From contig DASXFE010000157.1 of NCBI GenBank assembly GCA_036489765.1, positions 46,330-110,329 of the forward strand: a DNA stretch of 64,000 bases, written 5' to 3'. The position numbers were made by a program, and so were the translations under genes. The stretch is from DATARH01 sp036489765 (GTDB taxonomy: Bacteria > Pseudomonadota > Alphaproteobacteria > ATCC43930 > CGMCC-115725). This document shows, piece by piece, positions 34,618 through 43,706 of this stretch (the first letter of the stretch is position 1; every line of letters starts with the position of its first letter). Under the pieces are notes generated by a model. The model had not been told where the DNA came from and made no database searches. It saw only the letters and a program-made list of their open reading frames with translations.

Positions 34618-35886
34618 ATGCGTAAGTCATTTGCGATGCTGCTGGGGGCGGCGCTGCTGCTCGCGGGCGGCATGGGGCAGGCACGGGCACAGGCGCCCTC
34701 CGGCCAGCCGATCAAGATCGGGTTCGGCATGGCCGAGACCGGCGGGCTCGCGGGGGCCGGCAAGCAGGCGCTGCTGGCGATCGAGATCTGGGCCGAGGAG
34801 GTCAACGCCAAGGGCGGGATCATGGGCCGGCCGGTGCAGCTCGTGCACTATGACGACCAGTCGAACCCGGCGACCGTCCCGGGCCTTTTCACCAAGCTCC
34901 TCGACGTCGACAAGGTGGACATCATCGTCGGCGATTACGGCACCAACCTGTTGGCGCCGGCGATGCCGATCGTGATTCAGCACAAGATGACGTTCTTTGG
35001 CCTGTTCGGCCTCGATGTGAACAGGGAATTCCACTACGACCGGTATTTCTCGATGCAGCCGGCCGGCGGGCCGGACCCCAGCGCGAGCTTCTCGAAGGGG
35101 TTCTTCGAGCTCGCCGCGGCGCAGAAGCCGAAGCCGAAGACGCTGGCGATCATCGCCGCCGATGCCGAGTTCCCGAAAAACGCCTCGGACGGCGCGCGGA
35201 AGAACGCCAAGGAAGCCGGGCTCGAAATCGTCTACGACAAGACCTATCCCCCGACGACGACCGATTTCAGCCCGATCATCCGCGCGATCAATGCGTCCAA
35301 CGCCGATGTCGTGTACAGCGCCTCGTATCCGCCCGACGCGGTCGGCATGGTGCGCGCCGCCAACGAGATCGGCCTCAACGCGAAGCTGTTCGGCGGCGGG
35401 CTTGTCGGGCTGCAATACGGGAACTTCAAGAAGCAGCTCGGGCCGCAGCTCAACGGCATCGTAACCTATGATTTCTGGGAGCCGGCGCCGACGCTCAAAT
35501 TTCCCGGCGTCGACGAGTTCCTGAAGAAATACCAGGAGAAGGCGCAGGGCGCCGGGGTCGACCCGCTCGGGTACTATCTGGCGCCATTCGCTTACGCCAA
35601 CATGCAGGTCGTACAGCAGTCGATCGAGGGAGCGAAGAGCCTCGACCAGGGTAAGCTCGCCGACTTCCTCCGCGCCAACACGTTCAAGACGATCGAGGGC
35701 GACATCAAGTACGGGTCGAACGGCGAATGGGCCGAGCCGCGCGTGCTGATGGTGCAATACCACGGCGTCCAGGGCGACGACCTCGCGCAGTGGAAGAACG
35801 ACAGCCGGCAAACGATCCTGTGGCCGCCGAAATACGCCACGGGCAAGCTGAACTACCCGTACGCGGACGCGAAGAAGGCGCCGTAA
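34618..35886 (+). CDS. Branched-chain amino acid-type ABC substrate-binding protein (orphan)
   Basis: A 422-residue type I periplasmic binding protein. It has a normal signal peptide (RKSFAMLLGAALLLAGGMG, cleavage after ARA), then IKIGFGMAETGGLAGAGKQA and the AIEIWAEEVNAKGGIMG block. The family binds amino acids, amides and aromatic acids. No transporter genes lie nearby, so it may work with the permease at 8788-12342 or with one elsewhere. ATG 34618 is preceded by a GGAGGACAGGCGGAG stretch. A family B repeat follows. Confidence 0.9.
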   Translation: MRKSFAMLLGAALLLAGGMGQARAQAPSGQPIKIGFGMAETGGLAGAGKQALLAIEIWAEEVNAKGGIMGRPVQLVHYDDQSNPATVPGLFTKLLDVDKVDIIVGDYGTNLLAPAMPIVIQHKMTFFGLFGLDVNREFHYDRYFSMQPAGGPDPSASFSKGFFELAAAQKPKPKTLAIIAADAEFPKNASDGARKNAKEAGLEIVYDKTYPPTTTDFSPIIRAINASNADVVYSASYPPDAVGMVRAANEIGLNAKLFGGGLVGLQYGNFKKQLGPQLNGIVTYDFWEPAPTLKFPGVDEFLKKYQEKAQGAGVDPLGYYLAPFAYANMQVVQQSIEGAKSLDQGKLADFLRANTFKTIEGDIKYGSNGEWAEPRVLMVQYHGVQGDDLAQWKNDSRQTILWPPKYATGKLNYPYADAKKAP

Positions 35887-35896
35887 GTCCGTTAGC

Positions 35897-35982
35897 GTCA
35901 TTGCGGGGAGCGTAGCGACGCGGCAATCTCGGGCGGAGGAGCCTCCTGCGGATCGGTATTGCCGCGCTGCGCTCGCAATGAC
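35897..35982. repeat. Dispersed palindrome family B, copy 2
   Basis: GTCATTGCGGGGAGCGTAGC at the left end and GCTGCGCTCGCAATGAC at the right end, inverted, with inner GCGGCAATCTCG and CGGTATTGCCGC. It separates the orphan binding-protein gene and the LLM gene. Confidence 0.85.
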
Positions 35983-36005
35983 ACAGAAGATGTGAGAGGC
36001 GGCGG

Positions 36006-37019
36006 ATGAAGTTTGGATTGTTCGGCGGTGCCCGCACCGAGATGGGCGAGCAGGCGAGCGACAGCCGCATCTATACCGACTACGTCGACTATATTTGCGA
36101 GGCGGAGGAGCTCGGCTATCACAGCGTGTTCCTGGTCGAGCATCATTTCACCGGGTTTGGGCAGATCTCGGCGACGCTCGGGTTTCTGACCTACCTCGCG
36201 GCCAAGACTTCGAAAATCCGGCTTGGCACCGCCGTGCTCGTGTTGCCCTGGCACAACCCGGCGCTGCTCGCTGAGCAGGCGGCTACCCTCGACCTCCTTT
36301 CGAACGGCCGGTTCGATTTCGGGATCGGCAAGGGGTATCGCTGGGGCGAGTTCCACGGCTTCTGCATGCCGATGGAGGAGGCTGAGGCGCGGTTCGAGGA
36401 GACCGTCGAGTTCCTGCGCAAGGCGTGGACCACGAAAGGTCGGTTCTCGCATCACGGCCGGTTCTGGAATTACGAGGATGTCGTCGTCGAGCCGGCACCG
36501 GTGCAAAGGCCGCACCCGCCGCTCTGGGTCGGCGCGGCGAGCCCGGGATCGATCCGCAACGCCGCCGATCTCGGCTACAACCTGCTCCTCGGCCAGGCCG
36601 GCAGCCCGGAGGTCGTCGCCGAGGGGATCTCGATCTATCGGCGGCAGATAGAAGGACTGGGCCGGACCTACGATTCATCGATGGTCGGGCTGACCCGGGC
36701 CCTCCACATCGCGATGAACGACGACGAGCGCGAGGCGGCGCACAAGCTGCGCATGCGGTTCATGCAGAACGTGGCCGACCTGTCGCTGTCGCCGACCGGC
36801 GGGTCGCCGACCCTCGGCCGCCCGCGCCGCCGCCTGACCGAAGAGGAGATGCGCCGCGCCAACGAAACCGACGCGCTCCTCGGTAAGCCCGACGAGATCA
36901 TCGAGCGGATCAAGAAGCTCCAGGCCGGCGGCGTCGAATACATCATGGTCATCGACGTCGGTGGCTCCCGCGATCACCTCCGGATGTTCGCGAAAGAGGT
37001 GATGCCGGCGTTCGCGTAG
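36006..37019 (+). CDS. LLM class flavin-dependent oxidoreductase
   Basis: A 337-residue bacterial-luciferase-like monooxygenase using FMNH2 or F420. The family blocks are LGYHSVFLVEHHF, KTSKIRLGTAVLVLPWHNP, LLSNGRFDFGIGKGYRWGEF and HPPLWVGAASPGSIRNAADL. The substrate is unknown. The start ATG 36006 is 6 bases after GAGGCGGCGG. It is followed by a decayed AhpD-like gene, then GNAT and azoreductase genes in one direction. Confidence 0.93.
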   Translation: MKFGLFGGARTEMGEQASDSRIYTDYVDYICEAEELGYHSVFLVEHHFTGFGQISATLGFLTYLAAKTSKIRLGTAVLVLPWHNPALLAEQAATLDLLSNGRFDFGIGKGYRWGEFHGFCMPMEEAEARFEETVEFLRKAWTTKGRFSHHGRFWNYEDVVVEPAPVQRPHPPLWVGAASPGSIRNAADLGYNLLLGQAGSPEVVAEGISIYRRQIEGLGRTYDSSMVGLTRALHIAMNDDEREAAHKLRMRFMQNVADLSLSPTGGSPTLGRPRRRLTEEEMRRANETDALLGKPDEIIERIKKLQAGGVEYIMVIDVGGSRDHLRMFAKEVMPAFA

Positions 37020-37091
37020 GCCGCTTTTGACCCTGTCGGGTACGTCGACGGATGCCTACCTTCTCGGTGTCCACAACGGGAAGGGACTGCC

Positions 37092-37297
37092 ATGCGTGCG
37101 CATCGCCTGAACGCCTATCAGCTTTGCCCCCGGCCGTGACCCCCATCGCCGACACCCAGGCGCCCGACGACGCCTATGACGCGCTGCGCAAGCCTTCCGA
37201 CGAGAAGGAGGTCGTCGACCTGACGACGCTGATTGGAATGATCAATCTGTGGAACCGGCTGGCGATCAGCCTGCGCTACGAGCACCCGACCCCGTGA
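37092..37297 (+). pseudogene. Internally deleted AhpD/carboxymuconolactone decarboxylase-like gene
   Basis: The ATG at 37092, with an AAGGGA site before it, starts MRAHRLNAYQLCPRP and meets a stop after 15 codons. In another frame the sequence continues as AVTPIADTQAPDDAYDALRK, then EKEVVDLTTLIGMINLWNR and LAISLR, which are the usual last 50 or so residues of AhpD-like proteins. The first part resembles the normal start of the same family. The middle third, including the CxxC active-site region, is missing. The 3' end overlaps the GNAT start as GTGA. Confidence 0.7.
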
Positions 37298-37728
37298 GCG
37301 CGCTCGAATTGCGGCACGCCGAGACTGCCGAGGAAATCGCCGCCTGTTTCCCGGTGATGCGCTCGCTGCGGCCGCACCTTACCGGGCCGGACGAGCTGAT
37401 CGAACGGGTCACGAGGCAGCAGCGCGAGGCCGGCTATCGGCTCCTCGCCGGGTGGCGCGACGGCGTGCCGGTTGCGCTTGCCGGGTATCGGGTCGAGGAG
37501 AACCTGATCCACGGCCGGTTCATCTATGTCGACGATCTCGTCTCGGCCGAGGGCGTGCGACGCGAGGGGCTCGGGGCGAAGCTGCTCGAAGGGGTCGCGG
37601 CGATCGGGCGCGAGACGGGGCTGAAGCGGCTCGTGCTCGACACCGGCATCGACAATGTTTTTGCCCATCGCTTCTATTATCGCCAGGGGCTGCTCGCGCG
37701 CGCCCTCAGGTTCAGCCGGGAGCTGTGA
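37294..37728 (+). CDS. GNAT family N-acetyltransferase
   Basis: A 144-residue acetyltransferase. The acetyl-CoA-binding region is FIYVDDLVSAEGVRREGLGA with the Q/RxxGxG/A-type turn read as RREGLGAKLLEG, and the C-terminal FAHRFYYRQGLL fits motif B. The acceptor substrate is unknown. The GTG start at 37294 overlaps the stop of the AhpD-like pseudogene (GTGA), and the gene itself overlaps the azoreductase gene downstream as TGATG, so this was a tightly coupled operon. Confidence 0.88.
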   Translation: MSALELRHAETAEEIAACFPVMRSLRPHLTGPDELIERVTRQQREAGYRLLAGWRDGVPVALAGYRVEENLIHGRFIYVDDLVSAEGVRREGLGAKLLEGVAAIGRETGLKRLVLDTGIDNVFAHRFYYRQGLLARALRFSREL

Positions 37729-38333
37729 TGACCGCGATCCTGCAAATCCTCACGAGCCCGCGGCCGGCGTCGCACAGCCGGCGAATGGCTGGCGAGGTCG
37801 TCGCGCGGATCGCGGCGCGGCATCCCGGCGCGTCGATCGTCACCCGTGACCTCGCCTCAGAGAACCCGCCGCATCCCGATGTCGACCTCTACGACGCGAT
37901 CCTGTCGCCGACCCCCGATGACGACCCGCGCTTCGCGCTGTCGGAGACCTATATCCGCGAGCTCGAAGCGGCGGATTTCGTCGTGATCGGGACGCCGGTG
38001 AACAATTTCTCGGTGCCCTCGACGCTGAAGGCGTGGATCGACCATATCGTCCGCATCCGCCGCACCTTCCAATCGACGCGAGAGGGCAAGATCGGCCAGC
38101 TGCGCGACCGCCCGGTCATCATCGTCACCGCGCATGGCGGTTTCGTCACGATCCCGCCGGTGCAGCCCGACCACCTGACCGATTACGTGCGCGTGATCTT
38201 TGAGACGATCGGCATCCCGTCGGTCGAGTTTCTCCGCCTCGAAGGCATGAGCCGCGGGCCGGAAGCCGTCGCCCGCGCGCTCGATGCCGCGGATAGCTGG
38301 ATGGTGCAAAGGCTGCCGCAGCTGATCGGGTAA
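37728..38333 (+). CDS. FMN-dependent NADH-azoreductase-like flavodoxin-fold protein
   Basis: A 201-residue FMN enzyme of the AzoR type. It has the N-terminal FMN phosphate loop LTSPRPASHSRRMAGEVV, then the flavin-binding GTPVNNFSVPSTLKAWIDHI and ITAHGGF-like segment (VTAHGGFVTIPPV). It reduces quinones and azo compounds with NADH. ATG 37728 overlaps the GNAT stop as TGATG. A family D repeat follows the gene. Confidence 0.9.
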   Translation: MTAILQILTSPRPASHSRRMAGEVVARIAARHPGASIVTRDLASENPPHPDVDLYDAILSPTPDDDPRFALSETYIRELEAADFVVIGTPVNNFSVPSTLKAWIDHIVRIRRTFQSTREGKIGQLRDRPVIIVTAHGGFVTIPPVQPDHLTDYVRVIFETIGIPSVEFLRLEGMSRGPEAVARALDAADSWMVQRLPQLIG

Positions 38334-38340
38334 AGGCCGC

Positions 38341-38416
38341 AGGGCGGAAAAACGTAGGCGCATTCCGCCAATCTTCGCGCCGCCGACGGCGGAACGCGCT
38401 CCGCTTTTCCGCCCTA
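38341..38416. repeat. Dispersed palindrome family D, copy 2
   Basis: AGGGCGGAAAAACGTAGGCG at the left and CGCGCTCCGCTTTTCCGCCCT at the right, with inner CATTCCGCC / GGCGGAACG. It lies between the convergent azoreductase and crcB genes and is a good candidate for a two-way terminator. Confidence 0.8.
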
Positions 38417-38419
38417 CCT

Positions 38420-38824
38420 CTAATCCGGGAGGGGTGGGGCGCCAAACAAACGGGCGAAGGCGACGCCGGCCCAGACCGCGACTAAACACGCGACGACCGA
38501 GATCACGACATTTCCCGCCGCGCCCCACCAGCGCTGCTGTTGCGCCAGCTCCAGGGTCTGCAAGCTGAACGACGAGAATGTCGTGAACCCGCCGCAAATA
38601 CCGACGAGGACAAAGGCGCGGGCATTCAGCGACCCCGGCATGGCGCCGGTCGGGCCGCTCAGCGCGCCGTAGAACCCGATGACGAACGACCCGATGATGT
38701 TGATGAAGATCGTGCCCCACGGGTAATTGGGGCCGAGCCACGCCGCGACCGCGCCGCCTATCCCAAATCGTGCCGTGCTGCCGAGTGCGCCGCCGAGGGC
38801 GACCCAGAGGTAGGTGGTCAGCAT
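38420..38824 (-). CDS. crcB: Fluoride channel Fluc/CrcB
   Basis: A 134-residue membrane protein with four hydrophobic segments that acts as a dual-topology dimeric F- channel. The family motifs GGALGSTARFGIG, PWGTIFINIIGSFVIGF and GICGGFTTFSSFSLQT (phenylalanine track and central Na+ site) are all seen. I saw no fluoride riboswitch upstream: the region before the start is a dispersed family E repeat. Confidence 0.96.
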   Translation of the reverse strand: MLTTYLWVALGGALGSTARFGIGGAVAAWLGPNYPWGTIFINIIGSFVIGFYGALSGPTGAMPGSLNARAFVLVGICGGFTTFSSFSLQTLELAQQQRWWGAAGNVVISVVACLVAVWAGVAFARLFGAPPLPD

Positions 38825-38848
38825 CCGGCGGGGCCGGGATAGAGGTGG

Positions 38849-38962
38849 TGCGTCCTTCGAGACGCGCCCTGAGGGCGCTCCTCAGGATGAGGAGGGATTG
38901 GGGATGCCACCACCGTCCTACCCCACCCTGAGGAGCCCGCGGAGCGGGCGTCTCGAAGGACG
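38849..38962. repeat. Dispersed palindrome family E, about 114 bases
   Basis: TGCGTCCTTCGAGACGCGCC at the left and GGCGTCTCGAAGGACGCA at the right form an inverted repeat, with inner GCTCCTCAGGATGAGG and CACCCTGAGGAGC. It lies between ilvD and crcB, both on the minus strand. Confidence 0.85.
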
Positions 38963-38982
38963 CACGGCGTTACTGCCGGCGC

Positions 38983-40722
38983 TCAAATATCCGCGTAGAT
39001 GTGGGTTTCGGCCTGGGCGCCGGGGTGGGTTACGGCGCCTTTTTCGGCGTCTTGCACGGTCTGCGCATATTTCCACAGGGTGCCCGACTGGTAATCGTGG
39101 CGGCGCGGGGTCCAAGCGGCCTTGCGGGAGGCGAGCTCGGTGTCGGAGAGCTGGACGTCGATCGTGCCCTTGACCGCGTCGATCGTGATCATGTCGCCGT
39201 CGTTGAGGAGGCCGATCGGGCCGCCGACCGCCGCCTCGGGCCCGACATGGCCGATGCAGAAGCCGTGGCTCGCCCCGGAGAAGCGGCCGTCGGTGATGAG
39301 CGCGACCTTTTCGCCCATGCCCTGGCCGACGAGCGCGCCCGTCGTCTGCAGCATCTCCCGCATCCCGGGGCCGCCCTTCGGGCCCTCGTAGCGGATGATG
39401 ATGACGTCGCCTTCCTTGTAGGTGCGGTTGGTGACGGCCTGGAACGCGTCCTCCTCGCAATCGAAGCAGCGCGCGGGGCCGGTGAATTCGAGCCGCTCCA
39501 TCCCGGCCACCTTTACGATCGCCCCTTGCGGCGCGAGGTTGCCTTTGAGCACGACGACGCCGCCGGTCGGCGAGAACGGGTTCGAGGTCGGGCGGATGAC
39601 GTTCTGGCCGCTCGGGAACTTCACGTCCTTGAGGTTTTCGGCGATCGTCTTGCCGGTGACGGTGATGCAGTCGCCGTGCAGATACCCGCCGTCGAGCAGC
39701 GCCTTCATCAGCACCGGCACGCCGCCGACATCGTAAAGGTCTTTCATCACATATTCGCCGCCCGGCTTGAGGTTGCCGATATAGGGCGTGCGCGCGTAGA
39801 TCTTGCCGACCTCGTGCAGGTCGAAATCGATCCCGCACTCATGGGCGATCGCCGGCAGGTGGAGCCCCGAATTGGTCGAGCCGCCGGCCGCCGCGACGAC
39901 CGCCGCGGCATTTTCCAGCGCCTTCCGGGTGACAATGTCGCGCGGCCGCAGGTTGCGCCGGATCAGCTCCATGACCTGCTGGCCCGAGGCCTCGGCATAG
40001 GCGTCGCGCGAGTCGTAGGGCGCCGGCGCGCCGGCCGAGCCGGGGAGGGCGAGGCCGATCGCCTCGGACACTGCGGCCATCGTGTTTGCGGTGAACATGC
40101 CGCCGCACGAGCCCGATGACGGGCAGGCGACGCATTCGAGCTCGTGCAATTCCTCGTCGGTCGCGTCGTTGACGCTGTGCTTGCCGACCCACTCGTAGAC
40201 ATCGCCGATCGTCACGTCATGGCCCTGGAAGCGGCCCGGCATGATCGACCCGCCATACATGAAGACGCTGGGCACATTGAGACGTACCATCGCCATCATC
40301 ATGCCGGGCAGCGATTTGTCGCAGCCGGCGAGGCCGACGAGCGCGTCATAGCAATGCCCGCGCATCGTGAGCTCGACCGAATCGGCGATGATCTCGCGGC
40401 TGATGAGGGACGCCTTCATCCCGGCATGGCCCATCGCGATGCCGTCGGTGACCGTGATCGTCGTGAATTCGCGCGGCGTGCCGTGCGCGGCGGCGACGCC
40501 CTTCTTCGCGGCCTGGGCTTGCCGGGAGAGGGCGATGTTGCACGGCGCCGCCTCGTTCCAGGTCGTCGCGACGCCGACGAGCGGCTGGTCCTCGATCTGC
40601 TCGCGCGTCAGCCCCATCGAATAGAGAAAGGCGCGGTGCGGCGCGCGCTCGGGCCCGACCGTGACGTGGCGGCTCGGCAGGCGCGATTTGTCGATCGCCG
40701 GTTTGCGAGCATCGTCGGGCAT
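38983..40722 (-). CDS. ilvD: Dihydroxy-acid dehydratase
   Basis: Iron-sulphur enzyme of branched-chain amino acid synthesis, 579 residues, removing water from 2,3-dihydroxy-isovalerate and its homologue. Cluster ligands lie in VGLAGCDKSLPGMM and ACPSSGSCGGMFTANTM, with the first in a TTWNEAAPCN block. Other blocks are GMREML, LITDGRFSGASHG and GHVGPEA. ATG 40722 is preceded by AAGGAGAGG. It stands alone; no ilvC or ilvE is next to it. Confidence 0.97.
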   Translation of the reverse strand: MPDDARKPAIDKSRLPSRHVTVGPERAPHRAFLYSMGLTREQIEDQPLVGVATTWNEAAPCNIALSRQAQAAKKGVAAAHGTPREFTTITVTDGIAMGHAGMKASLISREIIADSVELTMRGHCYDALVGLAGCDKSLPGMMMAMVRLNVPSVFMYGGSIMPGRFQGHDVTIGDVYEWVGKHSVNDATDEELHELECVACPSSGSCGGMFTANTMAAVSEAIGLALPGSAGAPAPYDSRDAYAEASGQQVMELIRRNLRPRDIVTRKALENAAAVVAAAGGSTNSGLHLPAIAHECGIDFDLHEVGKIYARTPYIGNLKPGGEYVMKDLYDVGGVPVLMKALLDGGYLHGDCITVTGKTIAENLKDVKFPSGQNVIRPTSNPFSPTGGVVVLKGNLAPQGAIVKVAGMERLEFTGPARCFDCEEDAFQAVTNRTYKEGDVIIIRYEGPKGGPGMREMLQTTGALVGQGMGEKVALITDGRFSGASHGFCIGHVGPEAAVGGPIGLLNDGDMITIDAVKGTIDVQLSDTELASRKAAWTPRRHDYQSGTLWKYAQTVQDAEKGAVTHPGAQAETHIYADI

Positions 40723-40822
40723 TTGCCTCTCCTTTTGAGGGCCAAAGGTTAGGGCCGGCAACGTACCGGTCTGCCCCCCGCCGATCAATGGAAAGGCGCG
40801 GTGAAAGACCCGTCGGCGACGT

Positions 40823-42202
40823 TCAGCCGCCGCTCGACACCAGCTCGAGATTGCCTCGGGTTTCGTAGGCGAGGAGGAAGGTGAGGCCCGAGGCGAGCAG
40901 CATGGCCCCGGCGATGATGCACCAGACCAGCGTCAGGTTGCCGAGCCCGATCAAGACGCCCGCGATCAGCGGCGAGGCCATCCCGCCAAAACGGCCCCAC
41001 CCCATCGCCAGTGCCGTGCCTTTGCCGCGGATGCGCACCGGGTAGACCTCGGGCGTGTACACGGTCATCGCCAGCGAGCCCTGGTCTTGGAAGAAGGCGT
41101 AGGCCATCGCGGTCAGCAGCAGGCTCGTCTCCGTTATCGCCTGGGTGAAGCCGAGCGCGGCGATCCCGGCGATGCCGTAGCCGAGCACGATCAGCCGGCG
41201 CCGGCCGATCACATCGACGATCGCGACCGCGCAAAGCCGCGAGACGACCTGCGTGCCAGCGACGATGAAGGTGTAGAAGAGCGTCCGGCTCAGCTCGATG
41301 TGGTAGTAGGTCGAGTAGATCGTCGGCAGCCACACCGAAAACCCCGTCGCCGCAAAGTTCGAGCAGAACCACAAGGCCCAGGTGTGGACGATGCGGCGGG
41401 CATAGGGCGCCGTGAAGAGGTCGCCGAACGTCGCTTCAGGTACCGCCGGCCGCACGGGCATCGCCGCCACCTGGCGCCCGGCCTGGGCGAGGTCTGCCTC
41501 GGTGACGCCGACATAGGCGAGCGATGCGCGTGCCTCCTCCTGGCGGCCCTGGGCGGCAAGCCAGCGCGGCGATTCCGGGACCGTGCGGCGGATCAGGAAG
41601 ACGAGGATTGCCGGCAGCACGCCGATCGCGAAAAGCCAGCGCCAGCTCACATGCGGGACCAGGGCCAGCGCGGCGCCGGCGGCGCAGAAATAGCCCATCG
41701 GCCAGGACATCGGCAGCATCGCCGCGACCCGGCCGCGAATGCCGGCCGGCGCGTACTCGGTGACGAGGGCCTGATCGATCGGCACCATTCCGCCGAGGCC
41801 GAGGCCAGTCAGGAACCGCGCGCCCACCAGCATGCCAAGAGACATCGACAGCCCGGCGATCCCGGTAAACAGCGAAAAGGTCAGCACGGTCGCGGCAAAG
41901 ACGATGCGGCGGCCCCAGCGGTCGGCGACCCAGCCCCAGCACCACGACCCGACCCCCATCCCGGCGAGCGCCGCCGAGCCGGCAAGCCCGATCTGCTGCG
42001 GCGACAGGCCGAACTCAACGCGGATCTTCGGCAACGCGTAGGCGACGATCGTGATGTCGAACGAATCGAACAGAAACCCGGCGGCTGCGACCGCGATGAT
42101 GAACTTGAGCGCCCCGTTGAGCCCCATGTTGTCAATGGCGCGCCCGATGATCTCGGGCGTCAGGGGCTGGGCCTCAGGGGTACGTGCTGCTGCGGCCTGC
42201 AT
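40823..42202 (-). CDS. MFS transporter, aromatic acid/sugar:H+ symporter type
   Basis: A 459-residue carrier with about 12 membrane segments. The opening after a short N-tail is KFIIAVAAAGFLFDSFDITI; the MFS loop motif is WGWVADRWGRRIVFAATV, and GARFLTGLGLGGMVPIDQAL with PAGIRGRVAAML follows. This is typical of the sugar/aromatic acid branch (AAHS/SP). The substrate is unknown. It shares a 174-base divergent spacer with the TauD-type gene, so the two may handle the same compound. A GGGAGGA site lies rather far (13 bases) from the chosen ATG. Confidence 0.85.
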   Translation of the reverse strand: MQAAAARTPEAQPLTPEIIGRAIDNMGLNGALKFIIAVAAAGFLFDSFDITIVAYALPKIRVEFGLSPQQIGLAGSAALAGMGVGSWCWGWVADRWGRRIVFAATVLTFSLFTGIAGLSMSLGMLVGARFLTGLGLGGMVPIDQALVTEYAPAGIRGRVAAMLPMSWPMGYFCAAGAALALVPHVSWRWLFAIGVLPAILVFLIRRTVPESPRWLAAQGRQEEARASLAYVGVTEADLAQAGRQVAAMPVRPAVPEATFGDLFTAPYARRIVHTWALWFCSNFAATGFSVWLPTIYSTYYHIELSRTLFYTFIVAGTQVVSRLCAVAIVDVIGRRRLIVLGYGIAGIAALGFTQAITETSLLLTAMAYAFFQDQGSLAMTVYTPEVYPVRIRGKGTALAMGWGRFGGMASPLIAGVLIGLGNLTLVWCIIAGAMLLASGLTFLLAYETRGNLELVSSGG

Positions 42203-42376
42203 GGGTCTAGGTGCTTCCTCCCAAAGACGGCGCCGGCGCCGTCCATCTTCGTTAACGGAGAGCTTATCCGCCCGCCGCATTGTCCGCACCGATGGCCTGC
42301 GCCGGTCTGCCCGCCCCGCGTTGCATGGCGTTGCAGGAGGGCGCATCTTCTGAGGACGACGACGGGAGGGTGCGCG

Positions 42377-43246
42377 ATGGCGGCGGTGATCGACAGGCGA
42401 GAGGTGCGGGTGCGGCCGACCGGGGCGGCGCTGGCGGCCGATATCGAGGGCGTCGATCTGGCCGGTGCGGTGACGCCCGAGACGATGGCGGCAGTCGAGA
42501 AGGCCTGGGCCGACAACCTCGTGCTGCGCTTCCGCGACCAGCGTCTTAGTGACGACGACCTGATGCGGTTCAGCCGACATTTCGGCGAGCTCGACTGGGC
42601 GCCGGTCGCGTCGAGCAGCGACGCGCACGAGGGCCGGAGCTATATCATGGTGGTGTCGAATGTCGTCGAGAACGGCGAGGCGATCGGCCAGCTCGGCGCC
42701 TACGAGGCGGTGTGGCACACCGACATGTCGTACATCGCCGAGCCGCCGCGCGCGTCGCTGCTCTATTCGCTCGAAGTGCCGGAAAGCGGCGGCGATACCG
42801 GGTTCAGCAACATGTACCGAGCGCTGGAGACGCTGCCCGCCGATCTGCGCCAGGCGATCAAGGGCCGCGTCTGCCGCCACGACGCCAGCCGCAACGCCGC
42901 CGGGGAGCTCCGCCGTGGTCACGTCGATGCACCCGACCCGTCGCAGACCGTCGGCGCCGACCACCCGATCGAACGCACCCACCCGGTGACGGGCCGCCAG
43001 GCGCTGTATCTGGGCCGCCGGCGCAACGCCTATATCCCCGGCATGTCGCTCGCCGACAGCGAGGCGCTGCTCGAGGCTCTCTGGGCGCATGCGAGCAACC
43101 CCGAGCTTGCCTGGTACCAGCAGTGGCAGGTCGGCGACCTGATCATGTGGGACAACCGCTGCACGATGCACCGGCGCGACGCCTTCGATCCCGAGGCACG
43201 GCGCGTCATGCATCGCACCCAGGTCAAGGGCGACAAGCCCTACTGA
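42377..43246 (+). CDS. TauD/TfdA family Fe(II)/2-oxoglutarate dioxygenase
   Basis: A 289-residue non-haem iron dioxygenase. The metal ligands are His114 and Asp116 in AVWHTDMSYIAEPP and a distal His in WDNRCTMHRRDAFD near residue 266, with the 2-oxoglutarate-binding Arg in the following EARRVMHRTQVKG. The family oxidises taurine, 2,4-D and similar substrates. ATG 42377 follows GGGAGG. A divergent MFS gene lies next to it. Confidence 0.92.
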   Translation: MAAVIDRREVRVRPTGAALAADIEGVDLAGAVTPETMAAVEKAWADNLVLRFRDQRLSDDDLMRFSRHFGELDWAPVASSSDAHEGRSYIMVVSNVVENGEAIGQLGAYEAVWHTDMSYIAEPPRASLLYSLEVPESGGDTGFSNMYRALETLPADLRQAIKGRVCRHDASRNAAGELRRGHVDAPDPSQTVGADHPIERTHPVTGRQALYLGRRRNAYIPGMSLADSEALLEALWAHASNPELAWYQQWQVGDLIMWDNRCTMHRRDAFDPEARRVMHRTQVKGDKPY

Positions 43247-43358
43247 TATTCACGATCCGACGTAGAGCGGAACCCGCGACCAAGGGCGGGGTTGTTTCCG
43301 CTTGTGCGGCCGTATGAAACTTCCGAAAAGGGCGCACAGTCGATACGGGGGGTACGGG

Positions 43359-43706
43359 ATGCGTAATCTGGCGTGGCTGGCCGGTCTTTTGCTGCTGGCT
43401 GCCTGCGGCGGCGATGATGCGCCGACGGGGACGACGAAGCTGACGCTCCGAGACCCGGCGTGGGAGGCGGTCAACGTTCAGCTCCTGGTCACCAAGAACG
43501 CAAATTGCGACACGCGCGACAGAAATGTGCTGTCGAGCCAGCAGATCGTGATGAAGAAGGACCAGGATCATTCGGTCGACGTGCCCGACGGCGCCGCGCT
43601 GTGCTGGCGCCACGACCGCGACCCGAAACACCCCACCGAGGGCGACTGGTCGGGCTGGACCCGCGCCCAGCTCAACCCAGGCTATCCCACCAAGACCGAC
43701 CTGTAG
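43359..43706 (+). CDS. Small predicted lipoprotein
   Basis: I do not recognise a family. The 115-residue product has a type II signal peptide with lipobox LLAAC (MRNLAWLAGLLLLAAC), so it should be lipid-anchored after the Cys at residue 16. The mature part has three more cysteines, two separated by TCD-like spacing (NANCDTRDRN) and one in ALCWRHDRDP. The start at ATG 43359 with GGGGGG upstream is chosen because it places the signal peptide at the N-terminus; 19 extra codons upstream are rejected. Confidence 0.75.
   Translation: MRNLAWLAGLLLLAACGGDDAPTGTTKLTLRDPAWEAVNVQLLVTKNANCDTRDRNVLSSQQIVMKKDQDHSVDVPDGAALCWRHDRDPKHPTEGDWSGWTRAQLNPGYPTKTDL

Noticed and set aside
38825..38982. Fluoride riboswitch before crcB
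   Set aside because: The spacer consists of a dispersed family E palindrome; the conserved crcB motif is not seen.
41087..42376. Upstream extension of the TauD frame across the MFS gene
   Set aside because: The extension is antisense to the MFS gene; the dioxygenase domain and its binding site begin at 42377.
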